The notes under the pieces were generated by a model that saw nothing but the letters and a program-made list of their open reading frames with translations, was not told where the DNA came from and did no database searches. Made by a program: the position numbers and the translations under genes. Shown here piece after piece: positions 1 through 9,093 of a stretch of DNA of 34,169 bases. How positions within the stretch are numbered: position 1 is the stretch's first letter; each line of letters begins with the position of its first letter. Source of the DNA: Alphaproteobacteria bacterium (GTDB lineage Bacteria > Pseudomonadota > Alphaproteobacteria > Micavibrionales > Micavibrionaceae); assembly GCA_020442385.1 (NCBI GenBank), contig JAGRKE010000015.1, forward strand, positions 1-34,169. Direction: 5' to 3'.

Positions 1-457
1 TGCCGATGCTGCGGTGCAAACAAAGCCTGTGGAAGCATCTGACGATGTGGACACACTTTACACGCCGCCATTCATGCCGAATGATGACTTTGACATCATC
101 CACCCGGTTGATTTGCTGCCGCCTCAAAGCGATGACACAATGATCGGTCTGGACGATTCAGGCATGATTGATGCGTCTTCATTCACAGCGATTAACGATG
201 TGGACAGTGATATCGGCTCTTTCGTTGAGTTCACTGGCGAGCTTCAGGATGCAATCAACAGCTTCATTGATGCCACAAGCGCCAATGACAACGCCTCTGA
301 TACGCCTGTTGCGGCAAATGATGGCCAAATCACTGATAATGCTGGTGATTTTGCCGGATCATGCACGCCGTACTATGGTGGATGTCAGCCAGATTACAGC
401 GTAAACACAACCGATGAGCCGCTCTTGGCCGCTCATAAAGGAAGCGCGGTGCTGTAA
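1..457 (+). CDS. C-terminal part of an acidic hypothetical protein
   Basis: The reading frame is open from the left edge of the window (frame of base 2), so the start lies outside and only the C-terminal 151 residues or so are visible. They are rich in Asp, Ser, Thr, Ala and Asn, very acidic, with almost no basic residues. Only two cysteines are present, in a short CTPYYGGC segment close to the C-terminus. No domain was recognised. The composition resembles low-complexity regions of secreted or surface proteins, and a type I secretion system is encoded about 3.3 kb downstream on the same strand, so an exported product is possible, but no RTX nonapeptide repeats are visible here. A GTG at 14 is in frame but is probably just an internal valine codon. 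Confidence 0.6.
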   Translation, partial: ADAAVQTKPVEASDDVDTLYTPPFMPNDDFDIIHPVDLLPPQSDDTMIGLDDSGMIDASSFTAINDVDSDIGSFVEFTGELQDAINSFIDATSANDNASDTPVAANDGQITDNAGDFAGSCTPYYGGCQPDYSVNTTDEPLLAAHKGSAVL

Positions 458-483
458 GGGTTAAAAATTAATTAACATAATTG

Positions 484-512
484 TTGACAAGGGTGCGAGA
501 TTGTATTATACA
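484..512 (+). promoter_or_regulatory. sigma70-like promoter of the 967-aa protein gene
   Basis: A perfect -35 hexamer TTGACA lies at 484-489. It is followed by a 17-base spacer and TATACA at 507-512 (4/6 to TATAAT). This would start transcription near 519, giving a leader of about 90 bases before the ATG at 610. An overlapping inverted repeat (487-526) covers the spacer and -10. A second TTGTTGACA copy at 523-531 could be an alternative -35, but its -10 is poor. Confidence 0.55.
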
Positions 513-526
513 TAATGCACCCTTGT
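487..526. repeat. 10-bp perfect inverted repeat over the promoter (operator or leader hairpin)
   Basis: ACAAGGGTGC at 487-496 is mirrored exactly by GCACCCTTGT at 517-526, with a 20-base centre that contains the putative -10. The flanks also form a direct repeat TTGTTGACA (481-489 and 523-531), offset by 42 bp, about four helical turns. This geometry fits a dimeric repressor or activator site. The T-run expected of a terminator is missing. Confidence 0.5.
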
Positions 527-609
527 TGACATTAAAGATTTGTTAACTTTTAAAGAGAATTTACACAGCCCGGATGGTTTAGACCCGGATTTTACTAGGA
601 GAGAGAAAA

Positions 610-3513
610 ATGAAATTTGTAACACCTGATTTGAGCAAGCTTAAAAGAGCCATGATTACGCCGACAATGGCCGTAATGACGACCGTTGCAACCGTTGGTG
701 CAATGTTTGCCCCAGCCAATGATGTGGCGGCACAAAACATCAAAATGACCGTGCAGCAGGATGTAAACGATCTTGACCGTATTGCGAAGCTGCTTGCGGA
801 AAATCTAGAAGCGCAAATCCCGGCAGACCAAAGTGAAGAATTCTCGCTCGATATGGATCTCCAAACACTGATGACAGAAGCCAACGGTTTCAAAGCCGGT
901 GACCTTGATCTTTTGGCTGCTATGACGCCTGCACAGGTTGATGCTTTTCTTTTACAAGTTCAGAAAAATTTCTCGGAAGATATTCGTGATCGAGGGGTCA
1001 CGCTAGAAGATGACTTTAAGAAGTTAATTTCAAATATTCCTACTGATCTAATTGCGCCATTTGACAACCGAACCCCGGCCGAAATCTACGATCAAAAAGG
1101 TCTTACACCAGATTATCTGGGAGCTTTAGATCGCGCGTTTGACAACCCGAACGACAAAATCGGCGGCCACACATTTGCCGAACTTTGGAAAGCAGAGGCC
1201 ATTGCGAATGGTGTGCAGAATCCAGATATCTCTTATGCTTACAAGGGGCGTGATGAAGACATTGAGGCCGGCAATAAGACGCGTGTCTATAAATGTACTA
1301 TTGACTGTGTAAAAGATGATCCTAACTATCGCTATGCTTATACATGGAATATGGTTGGAACGAAGCTTAGCGATGCCGTAAATAGGAAAAAAGGCGCTGT
1401 TCAATTCGGCAGTGGTAATAACGCAATTATACTTGATCTGAGTAACGCAGAAAAATCTGCGCAAAATATTAAGTTCTTCAATCACGTCTATGGTAAAGAA
1501 AATGCCTACTTCAGCATGCCGTCGCAAGCTAGCAATATGGAGCTGGTAGAGCAGAGCTTTGAAGAAAATGGCGTTATTTACAATGGCCTTAGCGTTCCAA
1601 CCGGCATTTTCCAGGGCACTCTGGGCACACAGCTTAGTGACATGGCCTTCCGCGGTATGGAGGGGCCAGACTTCTTGGCTCTGATAAAATCGTATGGCGG
1701 TAACCGCATTCGTGACTTGCTCTTAAAGGCAGCAAAGACAGGCGACATGTCTATTGTGACATTGCCTTTGCAGCAAACAATGCCGAATTTGACGGTGTGC
1801 CGTGATCAGATTCGCGCGATTGTAAATGCGCATATGGGTCCGTTTAAGGAGTTCCGTCCTGGCCTGACATCTGCGCAGGCCCAGAAAGAAATTACGCTGG
1901 CCGACGTGATCCAGATTTATGCGATCCGTTATCTGGCGGAGAATAAGCCAGAGGCGCTTAATCAATATATTCTACAATTGCGCATGGGCCCCGGTGGCGA
2001 TGTGGATTCGGATGGTCTTGGCATTATGAATGACCAGATCGCGGATTGTATCGAGAAAATCAAGAAAATGTACGGTGTTGTCGTTGTGAATGTGAACGAT
2101 ATTAAATTCACAAATGCTTCAAAGGTGACGGTATCAACGTATCAAAACCAAACAACACGTTCTTTTGGTAACTTCGATCATTATGGCAGCGTGCTGGTTG
2201 ATAATGCAATCTCGACGCAAAATGGCGTGGATATTATGTTTGAATCCAGCTTGCCGTTTGACAGCGTACCTGAGAACTTTATGGAAAGCGGAGATGCTTA
2301 TTCCGATTACGGCATTAATTTTGGTGTTGGCGGTGGTTTCACGCAAATCACAACCGGCCCGACAGATGTGCAATATGATGTTCTAACCATTGATGGCAAA
2401 TCAGGCTTCCAAGGCTTCAAAGAAACCTTCCCGAATGTGAATGGACGATTGGGTGTTTATGTGTTGCCGGTTGAACTTTACGGGTCGTTCAGAACCATTC
2501 TGAATTCCGGCAAGGGCCCGCAAGTTGATAACTTCGTGAAAAAAGGCGCGACATTTAATGGTGCGCTGGGTGCGAATGTGAAGCTTCTGAGCTATCATTT
2601 CAACAATAATAAAGGTGCTCTGAACTTAGGTTTTGGTGCCGAGCGCCGCTTTAATGACATGTTCGGTCCAAAAGCTGGTGATCGTGAAGAAAACGTGAGT
2701 GAAATTGCCAATATTTTGGCACGTCCGTTCCTGAGCGATGCAGACTTGCTGCGTGCGAATGATTACTTCGCCAAAGGCCAGGGCATTTTCGAATCTTCAA
2801 ACGGTCAGGTTTACTATCTGAACCTGTCTGCAGATTACAAGGCGTGGAATTTCTTTGTGAATGTTGCGCGCCAAAACACAGAGCTGGGCATTAAGGAATC
2901 GCTTGAGCCTTATACAAATGACGACACGAATGGCAACGGCGAGCCAAGTCCGCTGGCTATTCCTAATCCAATCTGGGGAACGAATGTTACCGTCGGTGTT
3001 AGCCACTCATTTGCCCAGACGGCGCGCTCAAAACAGCAGGTCAAGCTTCAGAAAATGAAGGTTGAGGACAATAAAGGTAACGTACTGGAACAAGAAGGCC
3101 CGACTTATACCTTCTCTGATGTGTCTAATGAAGGTGAGACACCGAAATATAAGGCAGTGAACAAGGGCAACCGTTCAATATTCAACCTCAACAAAACAGA
3201 TAATTCTGGAGATGCGGAAGCGAAGAAGGAAGCTCTGAAGGCTGAAGCGGACAAGCTGATGGAAGAACTTGAGAATGATCTGAACAATAAAACAGGTAGC
3301 ATTCTTCAGCAAAACTTTAACCGTTCTTTCGGTGAGCAGTTGGCAGAGGAAGACTATATCCGTTTCCTTTTCGGTGAAGAGTATTTCAAAACGCTTACGC
3401 CGCAAGAAACGATTGATACGATTAACTCATTTAAAGAAAAGCTACGCAGTAAAAATCAAAAGCGCCAATTGGCTGTGACCGAAAGTCAGCAGATTATGAG
3501 CGTTTCCGTATAA
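610..3513 (+). CDS. large exported protein with predicted outer-membrane-barrel region and coiled C-terminal tail
   Basis: This 967-residue protein starts at ATG 610 behind a good ribosome site (AGGAGAG, 596-602). The N-terminus has basic residues, a hydrophobic stretch (about 18-36) and an Ala-X-Ala-like cleavage region ending DVAAQ near residue 43, so it looks exported. Residues 45-450 are mixed and helical with a few cysteines (KCTIDC near 228-233, more near 400 and 480). Residues about 500-800 alternate polar and hydrophobic/aromatic residues as in beta-barrel strands (GINFGVGGGF, NVNGRLGVYVLPVELYGSF, YYLNLSADYKAWNFFVNVA) and reach VTVGVSHSF at about 793-801, like the terminal signal of outer-membrane barrels. 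A charged, partly coiled-coil tail of about 166 residues then follows, which is unusual. I know of no family that fits the whole. A terminator follows, and the type I secretion genes come next. Its role is unknown. Confidence 0.75.
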   Translation: MKFVTPDLSKLKRAMITPTMAVMTTVATVGAMFAPANDVAAQNIKMTVQQDVNDLDRIAKLLAENLEAQIPADQSEEFSLDMDLQTLMTEANGFKAGDLDLLAAMTPAQVDAFLLQVQKNFSEDIRDRGVTLEDDFKKLISNIPTDLIAPFDNRTPAEIYDQKGLTPDYLGALDRAFDNPNDKIGGHTFAELWKAEAIANGVQNPDISYAYKGRDEDIEAGNKTRVYKCTIDCVKDDPNYRYAYTWNMVGTKLSDAVNRKKGAVQFGSGNNAIILDLSNAEKSAQNIKFFNHVYGKENAYFSMPSQASNMELVEQSFEENGVIYNGLSVPTGIFQGTLGTQLSDMAFRGMEGPDFLALIKSYGGNRIRDLLLKAAKTGDMSIVTLPLQQTMPNLTVCRDQIRAIVNAHMGPFKEFRPGLTSAQAQKEITLADVIQIYAIRYLAENKPEALNQYILQLRMGPGGDVDSDGLGIMNDQIADCIEKIKKMYGVVVVNVNDIKFTNASKVTVSTYQNQTTRSFGNFDHYGSVLVDNAISTQNGVDIMFESSLPFDSVPENFMESGDAYSDYGINFGVGGGFTQITTGPTDVQYDVLTIDGKSGFQGFKETFPNVNGRLGVYVLPVELYGSFRTILNSGKGPQVDNFVKKGATFNGALGANVKLLSYHFNNNKGALNLGFGAERRFNDMFGPKAGDREENVSEIANILARPFLSDADLLRANDYFAKGQGIFESSNGQVYYLNLSADYKAWNFFVNVARQNTELGIKESLEPYTNDDTNGNGEPSPLAIPNPIWGTNVTVGVSHSFAQTARSKQQVKLQKMKVEDNKGNVLEQEGPTYTFSDVSNEGETPKYKAVNKGNRSIFNLNKTDNSGDAEAKKEALKAEADKLMEELENDLNNKTGSILQQNFNRSFGEQLAEEDYIRFLFGEEYFKTLTPQETIDTINSFKEKLRSKNQKRQLAVTESQQIMSVSV

Positions 3514-3570
3514 AAACATAAGAACAGTCGCACCGAAACCCCGCATAGTTCTCGGGCGGCTTTCTCTCCT

Positions 3571-3610
3571 AAACCCGGTTTGGCGCTTGCGTCGGCCGGG
3601 TTTTCTTTAT
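3571..3610 (+). terminator. rho-independent terminator
   Basis: AAACCCGG (3571-3578) pairs with CCGGGTTT (3596-3603) across a 17-base loop and runs into TTTTCTTT. It ends the transcript of the 967-residue protein gene and separates it from the secretion operon. Confidence 0.75.
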
Positions 3611-3641
3611 CAAAAAATTTTCATAAAATCATATAATTGTC

Positions 3642-3670
3642 TTGCATGTAGGTCTAAAAACAGGCATAAA
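3642..3670 (+). promoter_or_regulatory. possible promoter of the type I secretion operon
   Basis: TTGCAT at 3642-3647 and CATAAA at 3665-3670 are separated by 17 bases. They lie downstream of the terminator and about 75 bases before the tolC-like gene. Both hexamers are only partial matches, so this is a weak call based mostly on position. Confidence 0.3.
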
Positions 3671-3746
3671 TAGGAACGTTGACTGAGTTGTGGATAACTC
3701 CTAAAAACTCCTAATTTTTAAGATATTAACCGAGAGGACTTCCAAA

Positions 3747-5174
3747 GTGATTGCGAAGACTATGTGGCGTAAAAAAGCCTTGAAATCATTCTGTTTGACA
3801 GCATCGACTGTGACCCTTTTGGCGCTGGGCGCCGGCACAGCCATCTCACAAGATGCACCCCTGCACAACAGCCTGAGCGTAAGCTTGTATGACGCGGTGA
3901 GAACCGGCGTTTCCACCAACCCTGAATACGGGATTGTGGCCTCAAGCCGCCGCGCAACTGATGAAGAGCTGGAGCAAGGCCGCGCTTTGTGGCGTCCATC
4001 TATCGATATGCGCGCTGACACAGGGTTTGAGCACAGCGATGACCCCTCAACGCGCGGTGGTCTGGACAATGATGATGAGGAAAATCTCTTCCGCTACGAA
4101 ACAGCTGTGACTTTGACACAGCTATTGTTTGACGGTTGGGACACAAAATACGAGATTGAGCGCCAGAAAGCGCGCGTTGTTTCCTCTGCGAACCGTGTTC
4201 GTGAAACGGCGGAACTGGTTGGTCTTTCAATCGTGGAAGCCTATCTGGAAGTGATGCGCCAGCGCCAGTTGCTGGTAATTGCACGTCAGAACGTGGCTGA
4301 TCACCACTCAATTTTGAACCAAATTCAAGATGGCGTGAGCGCCGGACGTTCAACACAGGCCGACCTCGAGCAGGCCCGTGCCCGCGTTGCGAACGCACAA
4401 GCGACCGAAATCAACACACGCCAGGCGCTGCGCAATGCCGAGGCGAATTACCGTGCGGAAGTGGGCGATATGCCCGGTCAATTGACGATGCCTGTCATTC
4501 CGTATGATGCGTTGTCTGAGAATGTGGACATGGAAGTTGATAAAATTCTCGCCCACAGCCCGACTTTGGATATTTTCGAAGCCGACATCGAAGTGGCGCA
4601 GGCCGAAGCGTTGCAAACCCGTTCAACCTTCTATCCTCAGGTGGATTTGGAATTGAATGCCCGCAACGGTCACGACCTGAACGGCGTTGAAGGCCGCGAC
4701 ACAAGCGCCTCTGCGCTGGTTGTTATGAACTGGAATTTGTATCGCGGTGGCGCGGATATGGCCCGCTCCCGTGAATTCATCCACCGTCATCAGCAATCAA
4801 AAGAAGAGCGCACTGATGCTGCTCGTCAGATTGAAAACGATGCCCGCCAAACATGGGCGAGCATGGTGGCTGCGGCTGAGCGTGCCCGTCAATTTACGGC
4901 GCAGGCCGAAGCCAATGCGCAGGTTGTAAAGGCGTATAAAGACCAGTTTAGCCTTGATCGCAGAACACTTCTTGATGTTCTGGACTCACAGAATGAACTG
5001 TTCGTTTCACGCTCCAATGCGATTGACTCTGAATTCCTCGAAATGCTGGCGGTATACCGCTTGTTGGCTCTGAAGGGTTCGTTGTTGCCGACATTGGGCA
5101 TCGAATTCCCGCGTGAGAGCACAGTAGCCTCAGGCGATACGTGGAATTACGACCAGAAAATGGACGCGCGTTAA
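3747..5174 (+). CDS. TolC-family outer membrane channel of a type I secretion system
   Basis: A 475-residue TolC-like outer-membrane efflux protein, the trimeric exit duct that joins an ABC exporter and an HlyD-type adaptor. The GTG start at 3747 has AGAGG at 3733-3737; the next ATG (3762) has no ribosome site. Residues 1-35 form a signal peptide (basic MIAKTMWRKK, hydrophobic core, cleavage near AISQDA). The rest shows two repeats of long amphipathic helices rich in Ala, Gln, Glu and Arg (SAGRSTQADLEQARARVANAQATEINTRQALRNAEANYR in the first; RTLLDVLDSQNELFVSRSNAIDSEFLEMLAVYRLLALKGSLL in the second), which is the classic TolC/OEP pattern. The length is usual for the family. The ABC and adaptor genes follow directly. 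Confidence 0.9.
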   Translation: MIAKTMWRKKALKSFCLTASTVTLLALGAGTAISQDAPLHNSLSVSLYDAVRTGVSTNPEYGIVASSRRATDEELEQGRALWRPSIDMRADTGFEHSDDPSTRGGLDNDDEENLFRYETAVTLTQLLFDGWDTKYEIERQKARVVSSANRVRETAELVGLSIVEAYLEVMRQRQLLVIARQNVADHHSILNQIQDGVSAGRSTQADLEQARARVANAQATEINTRQALRNAEANYRAEVGDMPGQLTMPVIPYDALSENVDMEVDKILAHSPTLDIFEADIEVAQAEALQTRSTFYPQVDLELNARNGHDLNGVEGRDTSASALVVMNWNLYRGGADMARSREFIHRHQQSKEERTDAARQIENDARQTWASMVAAAERARQFTAQAEANAQVVKAYKDQFSLDRRTLLDVLDSQNELFVSRSNAIDSEFLEMLAVYRLLALKGSLLPTLGIEFPRESTVASGDTWNYDQKMDAR

Positions 5175-5226
5175 GCCTAAATACTTCAAATAATTGTCTG
5201 GCCCAGAAGGACTCGGATTCGCCGGC

Positions 5227-7629
5227 GTGAGCAAAAAGAAAAAAACAGCAGAAAACGAAAAGCAGTCTTCAGAAGACAAGTTAAAATCTGAAGACCGCTC
5301 TGCTGAAGCCAAAGCGCCGCAAGAACCACCAAAATCTCTTGAAGAGGCAAGCGTGGCTGCATCTGATGAAGATGCCAAAGACAGTTCTCCAAAAACTGCA
5401 GAAGAAGAAACCGACAGCTGGTCGCTGCAGGCTGACCGCATGGCGATTCAAATGCCGCTTGTTGATACGTTGCGCATTATGGCCGGGCATTATGGCCGGC
5501 GTACATCTAACGGTGCTTTGGTGGCCGGGCTTCCTATTCCGCGCACCGGCTTAACGCCTGCGCTGTTTGTTCGTGCGGCGGAACGCTGCGATCTTGTTGC
5601 GACGCTGGTTGACCGCTCTCTTGAATCCCTTGCCATTGCACCAAATTTGCCCTGCGTTCTGACCCTGGAAAGGGGACAGGCTTGTATCTTGTGGGATGTT
5701 GAATATCCGCATAAACACCCACCGAAAAAAGATCCGGGCAAAGAAATCGAAATTCATCCCGAAACGATGTTTAAGGTGCAGTTCCCTGAAACGCCCGATG
5801 AGCGTAAAGTTTTAACGCTCGATGAATTACGTCGCCTCTATACGGGATATGCGTTTTTTATTCGCCCCGTGGCCCGCAGTGACGAGCGCGCAGGTCCGGC
5901 CGAAATTGAAACGGGCCGTGATTGGTTCTGGGGCGTGTTTAAAAAGCACAGAACCATTTATGCCGAGGTTCTGGTCGCGGCTATCGTTATCAATATGTTT
6001 GCCATTGCCAGTTCGCTTTTTACCATGAATGTGTATGACCGCGTCGTGCCCAATAATGCGTTTGAGACGCTTTGGGCGCTGGCGGCTGGGATCATGATTG
6101 TCTATTTCTTCGATCTGATTTTGCGCAATTTGCGTGCGCATTTCCTCGATTACGCAGGCCGTCAGGCGGATGTAAAAATTTCAGCCTCTTTGTTTGAACA
6201 AATCATGGGCATGACGATGAAGGTTCGCCCCGCCAGCGCCGGTGTGGTTGCGGCCAATATGAAAGAATTTGAAACGCTGCGCGATTTTTTCACCTCCGCA
6301 ACGATCTCGGCAATTGTTGACTTGCCGTTCGTATTTTTGTTTATCGGTATAATTGCGATTATTGGCGGCCCTGTTGCCTTTGTACCGCTGGCGGCAATTC
6401 CGCTTATCCTTGGGGTTGGTTTTATGCTGCAAGGGCCTCTACAAAAAATTATCAAGGAATCTCTGCATGAAAGCGCACTGAAAAATGCGCTGTTGTTTGA
6501 GACCATTACCGGGCTTGAAACAATCAAAGTGCAAGCCGCAGAGGGACATATTCAGCGCCGCTGGGAGGAATTGACAGAGAAGTCTTCGCGCACCTCGGTG
6601 CGCTCACGGCAGGTCGCGGCCTTCGCGCAACATTGGGCGTTGTTCATTCAGCAAATGGTGACAGTCTGGATCGTGATCGTTGGTGTGTTTTTGATTAGTG
6701 AGGGCAATCTCTCTATGGGGGGCTTGATCGCCTGCGTTATTTTGTCAGGCCGCGCAATGGCGCCGTTGGCGCAGGTGGCGGGCCTTATGACGCGCATGGC
6801 TCAATCCAAACAAGGTCTGGAGCAGCTTAATAATCTCATGAAACAACCCGTTGAGCGTCCAAAGGATAAGCATTTTATTACCCTGCCGGATATGCGCGGG
6901 CGCATTGAATTCCGCGATGTTGTTTTCCACTATCCGGGCCAGAGCGTTCCGGCGCTCAACGGCGTGAGCTTTACGATTGAGCCGGGAGAGCGCGTGGGCG
7001 TGATCGGCGCGGTGGGTTCGGGTAAAACAACGCTGGAGCGCTTGCTTCTGAATTTATACGAGCCCGACAGCGGCACGGTGCAAATTGACGGCACGGATGT
7101 GCGCCAGATTGACCCGGGTGATTTGCGCCGCAATATTGGCTCGGTGCAGCAAAGCCCGCAGCTCTTTTTCGGCTCGGTGCGCCAGAATATTACAATGGGC
7201 CATGAAACCGCGCCCGATAAAGCTGTTTTGCGTTCGGCGGAACTTTCGGGCGTGATGGAATTTTTGCGCGATTCATCGGCTGGGCTGGATACGCAGGTGG
7301 GCGAGCGCGGTGATGCGCTCTCTGGCGGGCAACGCCAATCCGTGGCGATTGCGCGCGCGCTGCTTTACGATCCACCGATTTTGATTATGGACGAGCCGAC
7401 CGCGGCGATTGATCCGGCCTCGGAAAACCGTTTGAAAAAACGTCTTGAGAAGCTCTGTCAGGGCAAGACAACAATCATCATCACACACAAAGGCTCAATG
7501 CTTTCACTGGTTGATAAATTGATCTTGATCGACCGTGGCCGCCTTGTGGCCTTTGGACCGCGTGATGAAGTGATCCGCAAATTGCAGGCGCGCCAATATG
7601 GTTCGCAAGCCGAGAATACAGAGGTGTAG
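5227..7629 (+). CDS. type I secretion ABC exporter (permease-ATPase, LssB/LapB-like)
   Basis: This ABC exporter powers export of a protein substrate across both membranes. From the GTG at 5227 it has 800 residues. A Lys/Glu/Ser-rich extension fills about 1-70. A C39-peptidase-like domain lacking the catalytic Cys-His pair follows (about 75-210; GHYGRRTSNGALVAGLPIPRTGLTPALFVRAAERC), the non-processing type found in LssB/LapB exporters. Transmembrane segments span about 230-500, with a C-terminal ATPase: Walker A GAVGSGKT at 594-601, signature LSGGQ near 698, Walker B ILIMDEP near 720 and the switch His in ITHK. The start is uncertain: TTG 5194 is in frame without a ribosome site, and AAGGA (5207-5211) is 15 bases from GTG 5227. 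LapB-type exporters usually carry large adhesins or RTX proteins, but no clear substrate is present here. Confidence 0.9.
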   Translation: MSKKKKTAENEKQSSEDKLKSEDRSAEAKAPQEPPKSLEEASVAASDEDAKDSSPKTAEEETDSWSLQADRMAIQMPLVDTLRIMAGHYGRRTSNGALVAGLPIPRTGLTPALFVRAAERCDLVATLVDRSLESLAIAPNLPCVLTLERGQACILWDVEYPHKHPPKKDPGKEIEIHPETMFKVQFPETPDERKVLTLDELRRLYTGYAFFIRPVARSDERAGPAEIETGRDWFWGVFKKHRTIYAEVLVAAIVINMFAIASSLFTMNVYDRVVPNNAFETLWALAAGIMIVYFFDLILRNLRAHFLDYAGRQADVKISASLFEQIMGMTMKVRPASAGVVAANMKEFETLRDFFTSATISAIVDLPFVFLFIGIIAIIGGPVAFVPLAAIPLILGVGFMLQGPLQKIIKESLHESALKNALLFETITGLETIKVQAAEGHIQRRWEELTEKSSRTSVRSRQVAAFAQHWALFIQQMVTVWIVIVGVFLISEGNLSMGGLIACVILSGRAMAPLAQVAGLMTRMAQSKQGLEQLNNLMKQPVERPKDKHFITLPDMRGRIEFRDVVFHYPGQSVPALNGVSFTIEPGERVGVIGAVGSGKTTLERLLLNLYEPDSGTVQIDGTDVRQIDPGDLRRNIGSVQQSPQLFFGSVRQNITMGHETAPDKAVLRSAELSGVMEFLRDSSAGLDTQVGERGDALSGGQRQSVAIARALLYDPPILIMDEPTAAIDPASENRLKKRLEKLCQGKTTIIITHKGSMLSLVDKLILIDRGRLVAFGPRDEVIRKLQARQYGSQAENTEV

Positions 7630-7631
7630 TC

Positions 7632-9080
7632 ATGGGTGCGGAGCTGGAAAAACAACTTAAAGACCAAATTCAAAAACAGCTGCAGGATGCGCCTGCACCG
7701 CAAGAAGAGGCGAGCATCAATCAGCAAGAAGAATGGGATAAGGTGCGCGAGAACTGGGCCAAGCAACAGGTCGAAAAGGCGCAGGCTCATCTCGATAGCT
7801 TCTTTGAGACTAGCGATGAATTGCCGTTGTCGCGTCATTTGCTGTTCGTTTTTATTGTCGCCTTCTTTGTGATTTTTGTTCTTTGGGCGAATTGGGCGAC
7901 GCTCGATGAAGTGACGCGCGGTGAAGGTAAGATTGTTCCTTCCAGTGAAGTGCAGGCCCTGCAAACGCTTGAGGCGGGCATTGTCGAAGAATTTATGGTG
8001 CGTGAAGGCGACGAGGTTGAGGCCGGACAGATCCTGATGCGCCTGAGTGATATTGATGCGTCTTCTGATCTGGGTGCAAATGAAGCGCGCTATCTTGGTT
8101 TGCTTGCCTCAATTACACGCCTGCAGGCTGAGGCCGAAGGGGCAATGACGGTAGAGTTCCCTGAAGAGGTTATGAAGGGCGCACCGCGCAGCGTGACAGA
8201 GGAAATGAATACCTTCCGCGCCAATCAGCAGCAATTGCAAAATCAGCTGAACGTCTTGCAACAGCAATTGGCGCAAAGAGATCAAGAGGTGCGCGAGCTG
8301 AGCACCCGCGTGGCCGATACGCGCAGCGTGATTGGCTTGCAGCAACAGGAAAAAGACATGGTTGCACCGCTGGTGGCCAGAGGCTCCGCGCCCGAGCTGG
8401 AATTGCTACAGCTGGACCGCACGATCAAAGAAAAGAATGCGGAGCTGAATAGTTATCAGGGGAATTTAGGCCGCGCACGCGCTGCCGTGGACGAAGCCAA
8501 GGCCCGTATTGAAGAGGCGAGAACCGCCGTGCAGGCGCAGGCCCAAACCGAGCTCTCTGCCAAGCTGATTGAGATGAGCGAGATTAAAGAGCGCCTCTCT
8601 GCGCTGACCGAGCGTAAAACACGCACTGAGCTTAAATCTCCGGTAAACGGGATTATCCAGGAGCTGACCGTCAATACAATCGGTGGCGTGGTCAGCCCTG
8701 GTGAGGACCTGATTAAAATTGTTCCCAAAGACGACGTTTTGATTGTTGAAGCGAAAATCCGCCCGTCTGATCGTGCTTTTATACATCCCGGACAAAAAGC
8801 CGTCATTAAAATCACTGCCTACGATTTCTCGATCTATGGCGGGCTGGATGGTGAGCTGACATATATCTCGCAAGATACTTTTGAGGACGAAAAGGGTGAG
8901 GTGTATTACACGGTACGTCTGACGACCGAGAAAAATCACCTGATCCATAATGGCGAGATCAAGCCGATCACAACCGGGATGGTGGCGAGCGTTGATATTC
9001 TGACCGGCGATAAAACGGTCATGCAATATCTTTTAAAGCCGTTCATTAAAACGCTGGATAAGGCGATGAATGAGCGTTAA
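7632..9080 (+). CDS. HlyD-family periplasmic adaptor of the type I secretion system
   Basis: A 482-residue membrane fusion protein that links the inner-membrane exporter to the TolC channel. ATG 7632 lies 2 bases after the exporter stop, and its ribosome site GAGGTG (7621-7626) overlaps the end of that gene, so the two are co-translated. A cytoplasmic Gln/Glu-rich segment of about 70 residues precedes a single transmembrane helix (about 73-92, LLFVFIVAFFVIFVLWANWA). Then come the first half of a lipoyl-like domain (GKIVPSSEVQALQTLEAGIVEEFMVREGDEV), a long coiled-coil hairpin of Gln/Glu/Arg-rich heptads (about 175-330), the second lipoyl half (TELKSPVNGIIQELTVNTIGGVVSPGEDLIKIVP) and a C-terminal beta domain. 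Order and size fit HlyD/LapC/PrtE adaptors. Confidence 0.92.
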   Translation: MGAELEKQLKDQIQKQLQDAPAPQEEASINQQEEWDKVRENWAKQQVEKAQAHLDSFFETSDELPLSRHLLFVFIVAFFVIFVLWANWATLDEVTRGEGKIVPSSEVQALQTLEAGIVEEFMVREGDEVEAGQILMRLSDIDASSDLGANEARYLGLLASITRLQAEAEGAMTVEFPEEVMKGAPRSVTEEMNTFRANQQQLQNQLNVLQQQLAQRDQEVRELSTRVADTRSVIGLQQQEKDMVAPLVARGSAPELELLQLDRTIKEKNAELNSYQGNLGRARAAVDEAKARIEEARTAVQAQAQTELSAKLIEMSEIKERLSALTERKTRTELKSPVNGIIQELTVNTIGGVVSPGEDLIKIVPKDDVLIVEAKIRPSDRAFIHPGQKAVIKITAYDFSIYGGLDGELTYISQDTFEDEKGEVYYTVRLTTEKNHLIHNGEIKPITTGMVASVDILTGDKTVMQYLLKPFIKTLDKAMNER

Positions 9081-9093
9081 AGACTGCGGTTTT

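Noticed and set aside
8466..9026. 186-codon open frame antisense to hlyD
   Set aside because: Shadow of the HlyD coiled coil and beta domain; no motif of its own.
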